Position numbers and translations under genes: made by a program. Of a stretch of 64,000 bases of DNA, positions 46,886-58,742 are shown piece after piece. Under the pieces are notes generated by a model, which searched no databases, was not told the origin of the DNA, and was given only the letters and a program-made list of their open reading frames with translations. How positions within the stretch are numbered: the first letter of the stretch is position 1; each line of letters starts with the position of its first letter. Origin of the DNA: Adiantum capillus-veneris (taxonomy: Eukaryota; Streptophyta; Polypodiopsida; Polypodiales; Pteridaceae); assembly GCA_014529385.2 (NCBI GenBank), contig CM043944.1, forward strand, positions 83,192,884-83,256,883, given 5' to 3'.

Positions 46886-48600
46886 GAAGAAATGATTTGC
46901 AAAACCCTAACCTTGTTACCTCATTGATTGTTTCTTGTTATTCCGTTTTGAACTGTTCGACATGCCACACGTTCTCGCGCATGTACCCTGCACAAAATAC
47001 TTGATGGCTATGAGTTTACAACCTCTCGGCTAGCCAAGGCCCAAAGCTGACTAAATTTATTCCTTACTCTCTCCAATGACAATTCACCTTATAATTCCTT
47101 CACCTTAAGTCCAAATTCAGTTTTGGAAAGTCCACAAGGGTTCTAGTGACTATCCTTAGTCTTGGTCCAGTCCTGGAATAAATCTGTCTCAAAGGAACAT
47201 GGATCGCGATCCATGTACCTTAGTGCAATCTTGGAAAAATGTTGCTTTCCCACCTTGCTCTTGGTCTATTGGTCCCCAAGTAGATGCTTTTTGTGAGGTT
47301 GGAGTCTCACTTGGGTTATCAAAATCTATTCACTTGGTTTGTGTCAGCATTTTGTTTGTCCAGGTTGTTTCCACCTTTTTTGACCCCTTTATGAGTCTCT
47401 TTCCACTTCCTTACTTTGCAACTCCTTATTGGCCCAAGTTTTGTGCAAAATTTCAATATAGGTACATGGATCGTGATCCATGTTTGGAAGCCACATGGAG
47501 TTTTGATGATACCATTGGGATCAATAGGTTTAATAGGTGATGTGGTATCAAGGATTCTTTAATTGACTCAATTTTTATCAGCCAAAAGTGATTTCTTGAG
47601 TCTGTTTTGGCGGTTTTGGGATATATACTGTTTTTGGCCTTTTAGCCCTCTCCTTTTAACTTTTCTTCTCTTGATTCTTTTAGGAAATGCTTTTTGAATT
47701 TGGATCACTTATACCCACCCAAAGCCAAGATTTTGTGTCTGCTTTGCGATTTTTGGCAATCCTGAAGAAATATTGTTTTTTTATCAATTCTTTACACTTT
47801 TTTGTTAAGATCTCTTTTCGAAAAGTTTTTCCATCACTTCTCAAGAGTGTATTGGTCAATTATCATGTCCAAATGTCAACTTGGTACATGGATCGTGATC
47901 CATGTTAGAAAGCATGTGGTCATGAAATTTGTCTTGTTGATTTCTTGCCTCTTGATGAACCCAAATCTCACCCCTTTCAAGATTTTGGAATCTGAGAGTC
48001 AGTTTGAACAAATGAGGGCAACTTCTAGTCAATGGGGCATTAAGGTACATGGATGGTGATCCATGTTTGGCAACCAATCTGGGAAAAATTTGTTTAGTTT
48101 GTCTCCTGCAAGCTTGTATATCCCTTTTTGCTGTCAGGTTTTGTTGAGTTTAATTCAGCTTTGAAGCTTTGAACATCAATTTTGCAAATTTTCAGAGTTA
48201 TGGTCTTTGGTACCAAAATAAGGTTTCGGACATTTTTTACCCCAATCCTTTTAGCCCCCATTGATGGTGGATATTGTTACTTAACCTACTCCTATAAATT
48301 GAAATGTATCCACAAACATAAATATGTTTAACATTGCAAAAATTACAACAAAATGTATGGCAAAACATTCCTTTTCAAGCATAGGGAAAATCAAAGAACA
48401 AAATACCTTTTGTACTTCACTCACAGCTCTCTTTGCTTATAAAGAGTAGAACTAGATGGTCCTCGATTCCAGTCTCTACTAAGCACTAAACCTACGTCTA
48501 GCTGCTTTATTGTCTAGGTGTAAATGGAATGGGTGTCAAAAACTCTGGAAATCATTTTTTCGTACAAGTAGGTCACTCACCACCTACTAAGGATCGACTT
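46886..48600 (-). other. G1 leader with palindromes
   Basis: A 1.7-kb stretch between the tRNA-Asp primer site and gag. It carries four copies of a 20-bp palindrome within a loosely repeated context. Short frames containing MDRDPC arise from the palindrome and are not convincing genes. Confidence 0.65.
47197..48066. repeat. Four dispersed 20-bp palindromes in the G1 leader
   Basis: ACATGGATCGCGATCCATGT, a perfect palindrome, lies at 47197-47216. One-base variants lie at 47464-47483 (CGTG centre), 47886-47905 (CGTG) and 48047-48066 (GGTG). Three of the four are preceded by GGT, and each is embedded in T-rich unique sequence. The conservation of the palindrome against poorly matching flanks is notable in such a decayed element. 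Confidence 0.9.
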
Positions 48601-48617
48601 CCCTGGTAGCGACGCCA
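48601..48617 (-). other. G1 primer-binding site (tRNA-Asp type)
   Basis: On the minus strand this reads TGGCGTCGCTACCAGGG, close to the TGGCGCCGTTGCCGGGG site used by Tat/Athila-type gypsy elements; the differences are transitions. Confidence 0.75.
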
Positions 48618-49805
48618 ATCTTAGCGGTTCACCGCACGACGAACATCTATAGCATATCTATCTAGCACTAGCATAATGTCAATACGTAGGGAAACGACTC
48701 GGAATGGGGCACGGAGACTCAATGCAGTTGTCAATCTCAAAGAAGTAAACCTAAAGAACTATTCAGGCATCTACAATAGCAAATCAATCACTTCCTAGTC
48801 AGAAAATCAGCATATGTCCAGTCTCACCACTCTAGGTCATCATGCCTTTTCGGCATCCAAACAAATTTGGAATGCAACGAAACTTAAGGAGGCGTGTTAC
48901 AACACCTAAAGGCATAATCCTAACGATTCTACAGTCATCTGGGAAGGTACAAAAAACACAATCCATTCCACAAAATGTATAGAATACTGAAACAAAACTA
49001 CACACGAAAAGGTTCTCTTCAGGCTTAGAAACACTCTTCCAAGGTCAAAACATCAAAAGTAACCATTTGAACCCTCAAATCAACACATTTAGCTCACATA
49101 CAAGACATCGTGTACCACAACAGAATTGAGAATGATTACACTTAGATTAAAGAGCAAGAGACAAGGAATATAATGTGCTATTCGAAATTGAATTCTGATT
49201 ACCAGACAAGGAGAAAGGTTGATTACAAATTATAGCAGAAGTGCAGCTCTCAGTCGACGTCCAAAAACTCTCTAAAGATAATGATAATGTCACTTTGAAA
49301 ACTAAGGGGTTTGACAAAAAGACTTGGGACCCTTTCCCACAGTCATTGGACATTTACAGGCTTTGTGGGTTTTGTAGCAAAATACTAGGACTAAAGGACT
49401 TTATGACTACATTTCTTGCTCATCACTCTATCATTACAAGGTTTCCTCCGAAACCCAAAAAAAAGATAGAATATAGGGGTTGTGACGTGTCGCCATCTTC
49501 CTTGGTTACGCTTCTGCTATTTTCCTCCAAACATTGCCTCGATGAGCATGATGACGTCGATGGTAAGACCTTCCCAAATGTGAAACCCTATATCCGTGTA
49601 TCCCACTCTCATGAGGTTAACAGGTAAACCTAAGCCCAAGGTTTGGGAGTAAACCAAAAACCCCCCGTGATGGTAGCTCAGAAGGAGCACCAGGTTGTGA
49701 GAGAACCTAAAACTCACTGTTAGCAAGTATACCAAAAACTCGTGGTGCTGTGAGAGTGTAGAACTTAGTTCAAGGGGACAAATGATGATGATGCCAAGTT
49801 TGGCT
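48618..49805 (-). other. Probable G1 5' LTR, no gene seen
   Basis: It follows the G1 primer site and should begin with the 5' LTR. I could not find a clean TG...CA boundary, and the partner LTR is outside the window. A 128-codon plus-strand frame (49241-49627) resembles nothing I know. Confidence 0.4.
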
Positions 49806-50038
49806 GAAGGGGGCGATTGTTAGGGTCGGCCCAAACTTGGATGGCCAAGAGTGTGCGAACATATTGTAAAGCCTATAAAGGCCTAAGAAAATTAATGATA
49901 ACTCTCTTTCACTTATCGAATTCATGTGTATCTTATCTTCTCGTCTCCTCTTTCTTCTCTCCATACTCCATAGCCATGTCTATTCAAGAGGGCGAAAGCT
50001 TTTGCTTCATGCTCAACAATAGCAATAACATGATCTAA
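49806..50038 (+). repeat. LTR-like fragment preceded by a polypurine tract
   Basis: GAAGGGGGCGAT followed by TGTTAGGGTCGGCCC at 49819 has the look of a copia polypurine tract and 3' LTR start. The following 200 bp has LTR-like composition (pyrimidine-rich near 49930-49970). No partner LTR or coding region was found, and the right end is uncertain. Confidence 0.4.
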
Positions 50039-51483
50039 AGGTGTTCAGTGCAACATAATTTGTGGATAGTAGTCTCTTCTTCTCGAGTCTATTTCATATG
50101 GTCGTGATGAAACATTGGAAATATATTCTTATCTAAATGTGCTCTTTAGTCATTAACTGTGAACGAATATTCACCCAAATCCCACAAGGAAGTTGTTCAA
50201 TCATCTACACGCACATCCCATCACATAAGTTAGTTTTGAGATAACAAACTCTTAATATACAACTCAAAGGTTATTCATTCAGGACATCTCAATATGTCAC
50301 AAATTAAAAATTTTACGCTTCAAAATTACAAGGCAAAAAACGATCGGTCCAATGGATCCCATAACCAACATCCTACCTATCAGGCCACTTTGATTTCTAT
50401 CTTTATCCTCATACCACTTCACTTCTTGAGAAATATCTATTGGCGATATTGCATATATGAAATTCATATGAGATTTGTTCATTATGGATACCCTATAAAA
50501 ATAGTTATTTGGGCTCATCCTAATTGGAGATGCTTGGTGAAATTCCAAGCACACTTAGGCTTCTCATACTCATCAAAGTTAATGATAACATTGTGGAGAT
50601 TTTATTTAATGATAGAGCCATAAATCCTGATAAACCAGCTCTGTGGTACATGGTAGAAACGACCTTCACGACTCCACTTCTTCCAAATCTTAAATATGAC
50701 ATTTTCATAGAATCCATACCTTTAGTTGAACATAAATGTTGGGATGCGGGCTTTTGTTGCATCTCTTGTGTGAACAACCTCTTCCACCTAGAAAAGTGAT
50801 GTGTCAATAATCCATGTGTAAAGCATAGCCACTAAATAAGCAGCCACATATATGCCTCATGTGTCAAAAGGTTCTTCTTTGTATATTCCTATATAGAGTC
50901 ACACTATGGTAAGTCTATCATTTTGCAACTATACTCTATTGTACTATGTGCCCAATTTCAAGCCCTAAGCTAACACTATTTTAATCATACTTATGCCATG
51001 AATGGCACACTAACCTATCCACCTTAACTATTGATAAAGGCCTTCTTATCAAGAATGATATCCCACGTAGAAACTTCAATCAATAAGCAAAGGTTGATAT
51101 AAAGGACATATCTTTGTACCTAGATCTCATCCTTCTAGAACTTGTCCTTGACCCAAGGTTGTGGATCATACATGTATTTATCGGATATTCGAGTTTGATG
51201 CCCTGGTTAGGTATCAGCATATGGTTCTCATGATATGCAGGGGTTTGGAATGAGAGAGTCTTTGGTCTTTCTTGAAGTTTGAACCACTTCAACCCCCCAA
51301 TAGACATTGAACCCAACTTCATAGTTGAAAAAAATTTCCTTTTGCAAAGTCACTTGGTAGTTTATCTAAACAATTTAAGAGATATATCTTTAAAAAATAG
51401 AGAGATGACTTAGTGCACATGACTGTTAAAATTGTGTTTTTGCTCTTTATTCATCAAAAATAGTTTTTAGGGAGGTTACATCA
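50039..51483. other. Unassigned AT-rich region
   Basis: No feature recognised. Plus-strand frames at 50294-50623 and 50524-50799 overlap, have no visible motif and are probably chance frames or very old repeat remains. Confidence 0.4.
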
Positions 51484-51864
51484 TCATGAATAATGTGGAG
51501 CTAGTTCTTTGAATATTCTATTTATCCTCATCACTTGAAAATATCTATGACCTCTCATATGACACTTAGATTTATATTTATTCTCTAATATTTGTGTTTC
51601 CACAATGGATGCAAGCATCTCAAACTTCTTAGCAACCTCAATAATCCTAATCATCCTAGAGTTCAATCCCAGTAGCCTTAGATTTGCAAACCAATCCTTT
51701 GGGCCATCATCAATATAAATGAAGAACTGACGAAAAGATTCTTGGTGGTGGATGAGGTAACTATGGTCAATGCCCTTCCAATAAGTCTTGGTTCTTGGTA
51801 ATGGGAAAATCTTGGTCGCAATTTCAAGGTAGAAGAGTTCTCTTGCATCCCTTGCAACCGCCAT
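51484..51864 (-). CDS. Unrecognised 126-codon open frame
   Basis: Minus-strand frame from MAVARDARELFYLEIATKIF to ELAPHYS. The sequence is protein-like (balanced composition, no low complexity) and includes FIYIDDGPKDWFANLRLLGL and RGHRYFQVMRINRIFKEL. I do not recognise the family. It could be an exon remnant of a captured or host gene, or part of an old retroelement. Upstream sequence has no obvious promoter, and it sits among decayed repeats. Confidence 0.25.
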   Translation of the reverse strand: MAVARDARELFYLEIATKIFPLPRTKTYWKGIDHSYLIHHQESFRQFFIYIDDGPKDWFANLRLLGLNSRMIRIIEVAKKFEMLASIVETQILENKYKSKCHMRGHRYFQVMRINRIFKELAPHYS

Positions 51865-51949
51865 TGAGCACTTTCACCAAAAACTTGCTCCCCTTGCTAA
51901 AGCTTGTTGTATGAAAGGATTGTGGCATTCCATGTTCTCTCTTTGAGCT

Positions 51950-52262
51950 TTGCGATGTTTGGTAGAGATCATTCATTTTACGTGCAAAAGAATGAAGGCG
52001 CAGGAATTGAAGTGATATGCATCTATATAGAGGTTATAATGTGGTTGAAGTCGAGAGTGTACAAGCTCTACTTCTGCAGGATTTTGAAATGACATACTTG
52101 GGAGGCTTACGATATTTCTTGTTGGACATTGAGATTGTTTGCAAAAAATAGGGTATATGGTCACCACCACAAAGACAAAATGCTTTAAACATGTTGACAA
52201 AGTATGGCATGGCTAATGGTACGCCTTTTGCAATGCCTTTGGATCAAAATTTCAAGTTGGAG
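51950..52262 (+). pseudogene. Copia RT fragment (C4), decayed
   Basis: Translated pieces FGRDHSFYVQKNEG, EMTYLGGLRYFLLDIEIV and LNMLTKYGMANGTPFAMPLD match, in order, the C3 RT segments ADHSLFLKHVDGE, FNMKDLGELRYFLGIEIV and LDMLEKYGMTACKPVDTPLD. The YVDD region is destroyed and the frame shifts. It is a fragment of a C3-related element without LTRs. Confidence 0.75.
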
Positions 52263-52424
52263 AATGATGCATCCATCTGTGTGGGCGCATGCATGCTTGC
52301 AAGAGCTCAAGCTCTCTCCTTCTCTCTCTTTCTTAGCATAAACTTGACCACATTCACATTTGTGCCATCGTTTATCGTGTGAGAAAGAAAGAAGTTGGAG
52401 GAGTATACTTCTAGCGGTACTCGC
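52263..52424. other. Short unassigned stretch before the G5 array
   Basis: CT-rich sequence with no feature. Its last bases, TACTCGC, resemble the TACTCG next to the second LTR. Confidence 0.4.
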
Positions 52425-52486
52425 TGTCACAAAAATACGAAACTGTAAACTGACTTTTAATTGTACTTCAAATACTCAAGAGAATT

Positions 52487-52539
<53 letters not shown>

Positions 52540-53967
52540 TTGACACTTCATTGGGGACGAGAAGATGGGCTGGTCCCCCCCCATAAAGAGATTATCTTTA
52601 TTACTAAGGGAGAATCTTTACAAGCACAAGAACGGGGCAATATCCCGTCCTCTATTATTTCTTTTCTGCTTCTGACTGAGAGAGAGTGAAAGCTACTCTC
52701 TGAATACTGAGAGGATTGTCCCTCTGCTATGAGATTTTGGGAAGCTCTCGAAAACAAGAGTCTACCTTCCACAAAACTCAACGGAAGCTCTCGAAAATGA
52801 GAGTCTACCTTCCGCTATTTGAGTCCCTTTATGCATAATCATTCCTGCAACAAAAACAATGGAGAAACACGCAAAATGCACGCACACATGCTTGCTGTAA
52901 TTTTTTGCACATAACCTGAAAATGTTACCTGAGCACCTTCGAAGGCCGAAATAGAGACCTTTTCCGCGATGGAATTGCACGAAACTTTGTGTACGCATAG
53001 TGTAGGTAGAGAAGAACTAGATTCTATATGTATTTTTCTGAAATTCACCCTAAAGGAGGTGATTAATGGCTGAAAACAGAGAATTTACAACCACCACACT
53101 CTACGAAGAGAGTGGCTGCTGCAACTTCTCGCGATGAAACTTCACCAAAAGCTGGCTATGGCTATTAGAACCCTTGTTCTAGACAATGGGAGAACGAGGC
53201 CACCACATATGTCGCAAGGGGTTGCTCTCAAGCTTCCATGGAGGGCTCCAATGTGTAGAGCATACTCACAATAGGGGAGGTAGGAGCACTGCCAACACTG
53301 AAAATGGGGAGGGGGGGGCTCCTAAATAGCCATCAGGGAGAGGGGGCGCTAGGAAGAGAGAGGGGGTGAGAGTGAGAGTGAGAGAGAGTTAGTTTGCATT
53401 GGTAAGTGTGCCACTTGGCACACTTACTTAATAACTTAAAAACCCTTCAACTTTCACTTTTAAAAGTTCACAAACTATTAATGAAATGTGCAAATTGAAC
53501 CACAACTGCACACATAGATGCAATCCAATGAAACTGTTACTTGCTCCCCAGCGCAATGCCGTACCAGCACTGCTCTGGCATTACATGTTCGCACTCGTCC
53601 GGTCATTTGGTTCGGCATAAACAATTTAAAATTACTTTAACTAATTTATCCTCAAGCCATAAAATAATTCAGGCCTTAGGGTTATTATTCTAAGGACCTC
53701 ATCTCATTCCTGTGCTTGCACTAGCGCGCGTATTTTTCTGAGCCTGAAATCTGAGGCTACTATCTATCCCTTCATTAAAGACCCGATTTCCCGATCACTA
53801 GGGCTTCAGGGTATTTTTTGCTAGAGTCTCCCTGAGGTGCACTGGCCCAAACTTGGGTGCACCTGAGGTCCCAGAACTACTAGATCTATTCTGATGTGTA
53901 CACAACTAATTAGATAATCCTTTTCTCGTAAATACATTAACTATTTACAAAGTCTGACATAGTTACA
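52425..53967 (-). repeat. G5 LTR 1 (1543 bp)
   Basis: On the plus strand it runs TGTCACAAAAATACG...CATAGTTACA. It contains a GA run at 52495-52535. About 45 bp near 53380-53430, around GTGTGCCACTTGGCACAC, is absent from LTR 2. Confidence 0.9.
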
Positions 53968-53978
53968 TCCCTCTTGGT
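53968..53978 (-). other. G5 body 1 polypurine tract
   Basis: On the minus strand AACCAAGAGGG directly precedes the LTR start TGTAACTATG. It is repeated for body 2 at 60127-60137. Confidence 0.75.
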
Positions 53979-53979
53979 T

Positions 53980-56900
53980 CTAAACAGTTGACCTCAACTG
54001 TAGAGCGTCAACATAACTGTGCAAGATGTCTGGGTAGTCCTTAAGATCGGACTCAGTCATCCACTGTGCATCTAAAGGGGTGTAATTCTTGAACTTGACT
54101 AAATACTTTTCATGTAGGCTCCCCAACTTTAGTTGTCTCTCCGAGTGGTGTATTATCTGTTCAGGTTGAAGGATTTCCTTAGTCTCTTCAACTTCTGGAT
54201 GATCTTCTTGTACTGGCGCCATTGGAGGAGGTCCAACATATGGTCGGAGGAGACTCACATGAAAAGCATTATGGATGCGCCAGTGAGAAGGCAAATCCAA
54301 TCTAAAAGTCACGTCAATGACTTTATCTATGATTTTGAAAGGGCCGTAAAATCTACGGGAAAGTTTTACAACTTTCCCTTTTCCGACCCGCTTTTTTAAT
54401 CTAGCTTTCTCAAACCGAAGCAGGACATATTGTCCTTTTTCAAGATTGAGATTCCTTCTGTGCTTGTTTGCTTTTCTCTTCTGTTGCTCTTGAGTACGAA
54501 GAATCGCTTGCTTTACTTGTTGATGGGCAATATCAATACTGCGCACAAATTCATCTACGGCGAAGATGTTTTCTTTGGTAACCATAATAGGAAGTAAGAG
54601 TGGCTTCCCATAAATAATTTCGAAGGGAGCTTTACCAGTTGAGGAATGGATGGTATTATTATACGCAAACTCAACTATCGGTAAGTATTGTTTCCATTCG
54701 GATTGTCGTTCCGAAACATAGCACTTGAGGAAATCTAAAACAGTGGCATTAGCGATTTTGCTTTGACCATCTGTTTGAGGATGATAAGCTGATGAAAATC
54801 CAAGGTTAGTTCCCAAGTTTTCGAACAATGCTTGCAAAAGTAGACTAGTCATGCGGGGATCTCTATCGTTGACAATAGTCTTTGACAATCCATGGTAGTT
54901 AAAAATTTGAGCTAGAAATATTCTAGCCATGTGATCATCTTTGATCGTCTTCTTTACTCGAAGGAAATGTGCTTGCTTTTACTGAATCTGTCTACTATAG
55001 TCCAGATTGCATCATTTCCATTCTTGGATCTAGGAAGATCCGTAATAAAATCCATGGCAATACTTTCCCATGGCGTGTTAGGCAGAGGGAACGGCTGAAG
55101 CTTGCCATAAACTTTATGTCTGTCATATTTTACTTTTTGGCAGACTAAACACTCCCGTACATGTTTTTCAATGTCCGCACGGAGTGTTGGCCAAAAGAAA
55201 TACCTTTCGAGCGCAGTTATGGTAGAAGCAATTCCCCGATGCCCGGCATAAGGAGAATTATGTGCTTCATCCATCACCTTCTGTTCAGGGTTGAGCTATG
55301 CATATTGCTTGTTGACGATAGATCGTATTATCCCTAATGGAATAAGGTGGCTTTGAGTGACCAGCTTGAAGATCTACCCGAATTGTAGCGAGTCTGGATC
55401 TTGAGGATACATCTCACTGACAGATTCTAGTTTCTCATGATAAATTGTTGTTAGTGCATTGATCTTTGGACACATGGAGAGAGCATCTGCAACTGCATTC
55501 TTCGTTCTAGAAGTGTGTAAAATCTGAAAATGGAACATTGAAAGAAAGTTGGCCCATATCATCTGCTTTTCTGATAACTTTCTCTACATGAGAAAGAAGC
55601 GAAGACTTTGATGATCTGTCTTGATAATAAAATCAGCTCCTAACAGATAGTGTTTCAAATGGAAAGAGCATGAATTACTACCATTAGCTCTTTCTCGTAT
55701 ATGGAAACATGTAACTCTGCATCTTTAAGGCGCCGACTTTCGTAGGCTATGGCGTGACCCTCTTGGTTCAAGACTGCTCCTACACAATCTCCAGATGCAT
55801 CGCAGTATACCTCGAAAGGTTTGCAAAGATCAGGGACGGTAAGTACAGGTCCATGACTGAGTAGATACTTAAGCTTTTCGAAAGCTTGTTTTTGTCCAGA
55901 CCCCCCATGGAATGGAATCCGCTTCTTTGTCAGGTCATGGAGGGGACCTGCTATCACGGCAAAAGTTTGAATGAAACGCCGATAATCAAAACAGAGGCCA
56001 AGGAAACTTCGTACATCATGTACCGTAGTTGGTGTAGGCCATTCTACAACTGCTTGAATCTTATCAGGGTCCATCCTCACCTGATTGTGAGATAGTATAT
56101 GGCCCAAATAGTGGTTGTCTTTTAGAAAGAACTCACTCTTCTTAGCATACACAAATAATTTGTGTTTGCGTAATTCTTCAAACACTAATGTGAGATGCTT
56201 ATAGGGTTCGTCTTCCGTCTCTGAGAAGATTAAGACGTCATCAAAGAAAACGCCTATAAAGCTTCTACATGAGTGGAAGATTCTATCCATCATTCTATTG
56301 AATGTGGCTAGTGCATTAGTGAGTCCAAAAGGAATCACTAAAAATTCATACGACCCGAAGGTTGTTCTAAATGAAGTCTTATGCACATTCTAAGGAGCTA
56401 TGCGGATTTGATGATACTTGCTCCTTGTAACTTGTCAACAATGTCGTCAATCCGAGGGATTGGAAATCGGTTCTTGATTGTGATCTTGTTTAGAGATCTA
56501 TAGTCTATACACATGCGGAATGTGCCATCCTTTTTCTGTACTAGCAAGACAGGTGAACAATATGGAGAAGTACTAGGCCTTATTAAGCCCTTCTCCAAAA
56601 GTTCTTTAACTTGCTTGAGAATTTCCTCTTGCTGCATTAGACTTACTCGATAAGGGGGCTGATTTGGAGGAGAACTTCCTGGGATCAAATCAATTGTATG
56701 ATCCTCAGGTCGAGGAGGTGGGAGTTCATTTGGAAGTTCATCTGCAAAAAAATCTTTATAACTTTCTAATAACTTAAGTCTTTTTTGCTCTAAAGAGGAA
56801 GAAAGTTGTGAAATAGACACATCTCTCTCTCTTGTAAAAATCCAGTACGCTGAACCACACATTTTCATTACTTTCTTGATGGCAATGTGGTTGGCGATAG

Positions 56901-58278
56901 GGATACGCCAATCGCCTGCATCTGCAAGTACAAGACACTCCTTTGCTTTATGAGCAAAGGATAAGGTTTTCTGAACATAGTCGGGAATGGGATGCATCTT
57001 GTAGTGCCAAGGCATTCCCAAGATAACATTGCATACTTCATGTGAACCTAGGAAGAAAGACTCTTGATCTTTGTAGTTGTCGACCTTTAAATTCAGCTTC
57101 CCTATGAATCGAGTAGAGTTAGAGTTCTGCCCTTTGAAAGGAGATTGTGGTTGAATAGAAACTCCAAAACGATTGGGCTGTAAGTTCAGGTCATCAGCTA
57201 GCTTTGTAGGGATGATGTTGTCTGTACTGCCAGGGTCAAACAGAATAAGAACCCGTTGGTTGTTGATGCTACCCCATGCTTTGAGAAGAGCTCTTTCTTT
57301 TCCATCCTTTGTTGTATTTCCCTGTACATCTGGGACTGCATTGGAAGAGGGTGGTTGCGGAGTTTTGGTAGGACAATCACCCTTCATATGACCAACTTGT
57401 CCATACTTGAAGCATCTTCCGTCACTAATGTAGTTTCTCAATTCAGCAGAAGAGAGATATCTCCCTTTCTTGGGCTGATTTGGCTTTGCTTCTGCTTCGG
57501 AGGCGGTTCTTTTCTTCTTTGGAGAAGAAGAAGTAGAGGTAGGCTGCTCATGGAGAGCCTTTTGCTTAGCATGGTAAGTGTTTTGCTCCATCTTCCTGGG
57601 AGTACCCTTGTCATGTATTCCATCAGCTATGCAAGCTGATTCCATAAGTATCTGCAAGTTACCCCGAGGGTAAAGTTTCATAGCCTTTTGCAAGGCTTCA
57701 TGCAATCATGCTTCAAACTTACGCCTCTTTTCCGAATCCTCAATCTTCTTTAATGGAGTGACTTTCAAGAGAACGTCCCAAAACCTATCCACATAGCGTG
57801 GAACAGTTTCGTTCTCTGATTGTGAAAGTCGATCCCATTCTTTCTTTACCTCTTCCTCATAGTCTGGAGGAAGGAACTGTGCATAGAACTCCTTCTTGAA
57901 AGCACTGCAATCTTGGGGTTTGCGATCTTCCAAGATAAGGGTTAACCACCAACTGTTGGCGGTGCCTTTCAAGTACACACTGACATGCCGAAGCTTGGAT
58001 CTTTCTTTAAAATTCCCTTCTGCAAATGCAACTTCAAATTGGCGGATGAAAGCCAAAGCTTTGTCATTATCGCGCCGTCCATTGTAGGTGTCAAATTTCA
58101 CATCTTTGTCTCCCGACTTGAATGTTTTCTGCCTGTGGTGCTTCTTCTTATGGTGCTCCTTCTTTCTATGCTTAGACTCCTTGAGTACAGGAGTCCTTTC
58201 CCTTAAATGCACTTCTTGCTGCAACGGATGGTCTAGAAACATGTCCTCTGGAGTGACGACGTCATCCAGATCCTTCAT
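53980..58278 (-). pseudogene. G5 body 1 chromovirus gag-pol, inactive
   Basis: Gag starts at an ATG at 58278 and contains NGRRDNDKALAFIRQFEVAF and a stop near 57706. The zinc knuckle reads [14 protein letters not shown] (one Cys lost) and the protease [10 protein letters not shown] begins [20 protein letters not shown] but lacks the motif A block carrying a catalytic aspartate: sequence jumps from KLQGAS to a segment just upstream of RIAP, then a stop. RT resumes with GVFFDDVLIF, then RNase H (FEVYCDASGDC). Integrase has GHRGIAST, CLVCQKVKYD, MDFITDLP, a frameshift near 54950, NDRDPRMTS and YHPQTDGQSK. HNAFHVSLLRPY and a chromodomain (YLVKFKNYTPLDAQWM) follow. Confidence 0.92.
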
Positions 58279-58627
58279 GAAAGAAAACTGAGGAGAATCG
58301 GGAGGATCCTGCTCTTGAACTTTGGGTTAAACCGCACATGACGTTCTGGAGGTTTCCTCTACCTCTCGTGCATGCGGGAGGTTCCAATCAAAGCATCTTT
58401 CCTTGGTTCTGGCGCCTTTGGGTTCTGCGGGATTTCTCCCAACCCCATCGGCATTTTCTCCTTCCCTTTCTCAAGAGTATGGAGAATCTTTTGGAGTTCT
58501 CGATGGGAGAGAGCTTTTTGCAACTCTTTCACCTGATGTTGAAGGAGAGAGAACTCTATCTCGCGTCCTCCCATTTCTGCAATCTGCCAAGAGTCGTCAA
58601 TCCCTTAAGGAAGAGAGAGATGACCTT
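58279..58627 (-). other. G5 body 1 leader
   Basis: About 350 bp between PBS and the gag start. A 71-codon minus-strand frame (58359-58574) may be an upstream part of gag shifted out of frame; not certain. Confidence 0.45.
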
Positions 58628-58639
58628 GCTCTGATACTC
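58628..58639 (-). other. G5 body 1 primer-binding site, diverged
   Basis: On the minus strand this reads GAGTATCAGAGC, two changes from TGGTATCAGAGC, directly next to LTR 2. Confidence 0.75.
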
Positions 58640-58700
58640 GGTCACAAAAATACGGAAGCGTAAACTGACTTTTAATTGTACTTCAAATACTCAAGAGAAT

Positions 58701-58742
<42 letters not shown>

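Noticed and set aside
47199-47908. Plus-strand peptides sharing MDRDPC
   Set aside because: The shared peptide is just the 20-bp palindrome translated; frames around it do not match each other.
49241-49627. 128-codon plus-strand frame as a gene
   Set aside because: No recognisable motif and lies in the probable G1 LTR region.
51484-51864. Alba-like DNA-binding protein
   Set aside because: A faint resemblance of a helix-rich stretch only; the diagnostic basic loop is absent, so I left it unassigned.
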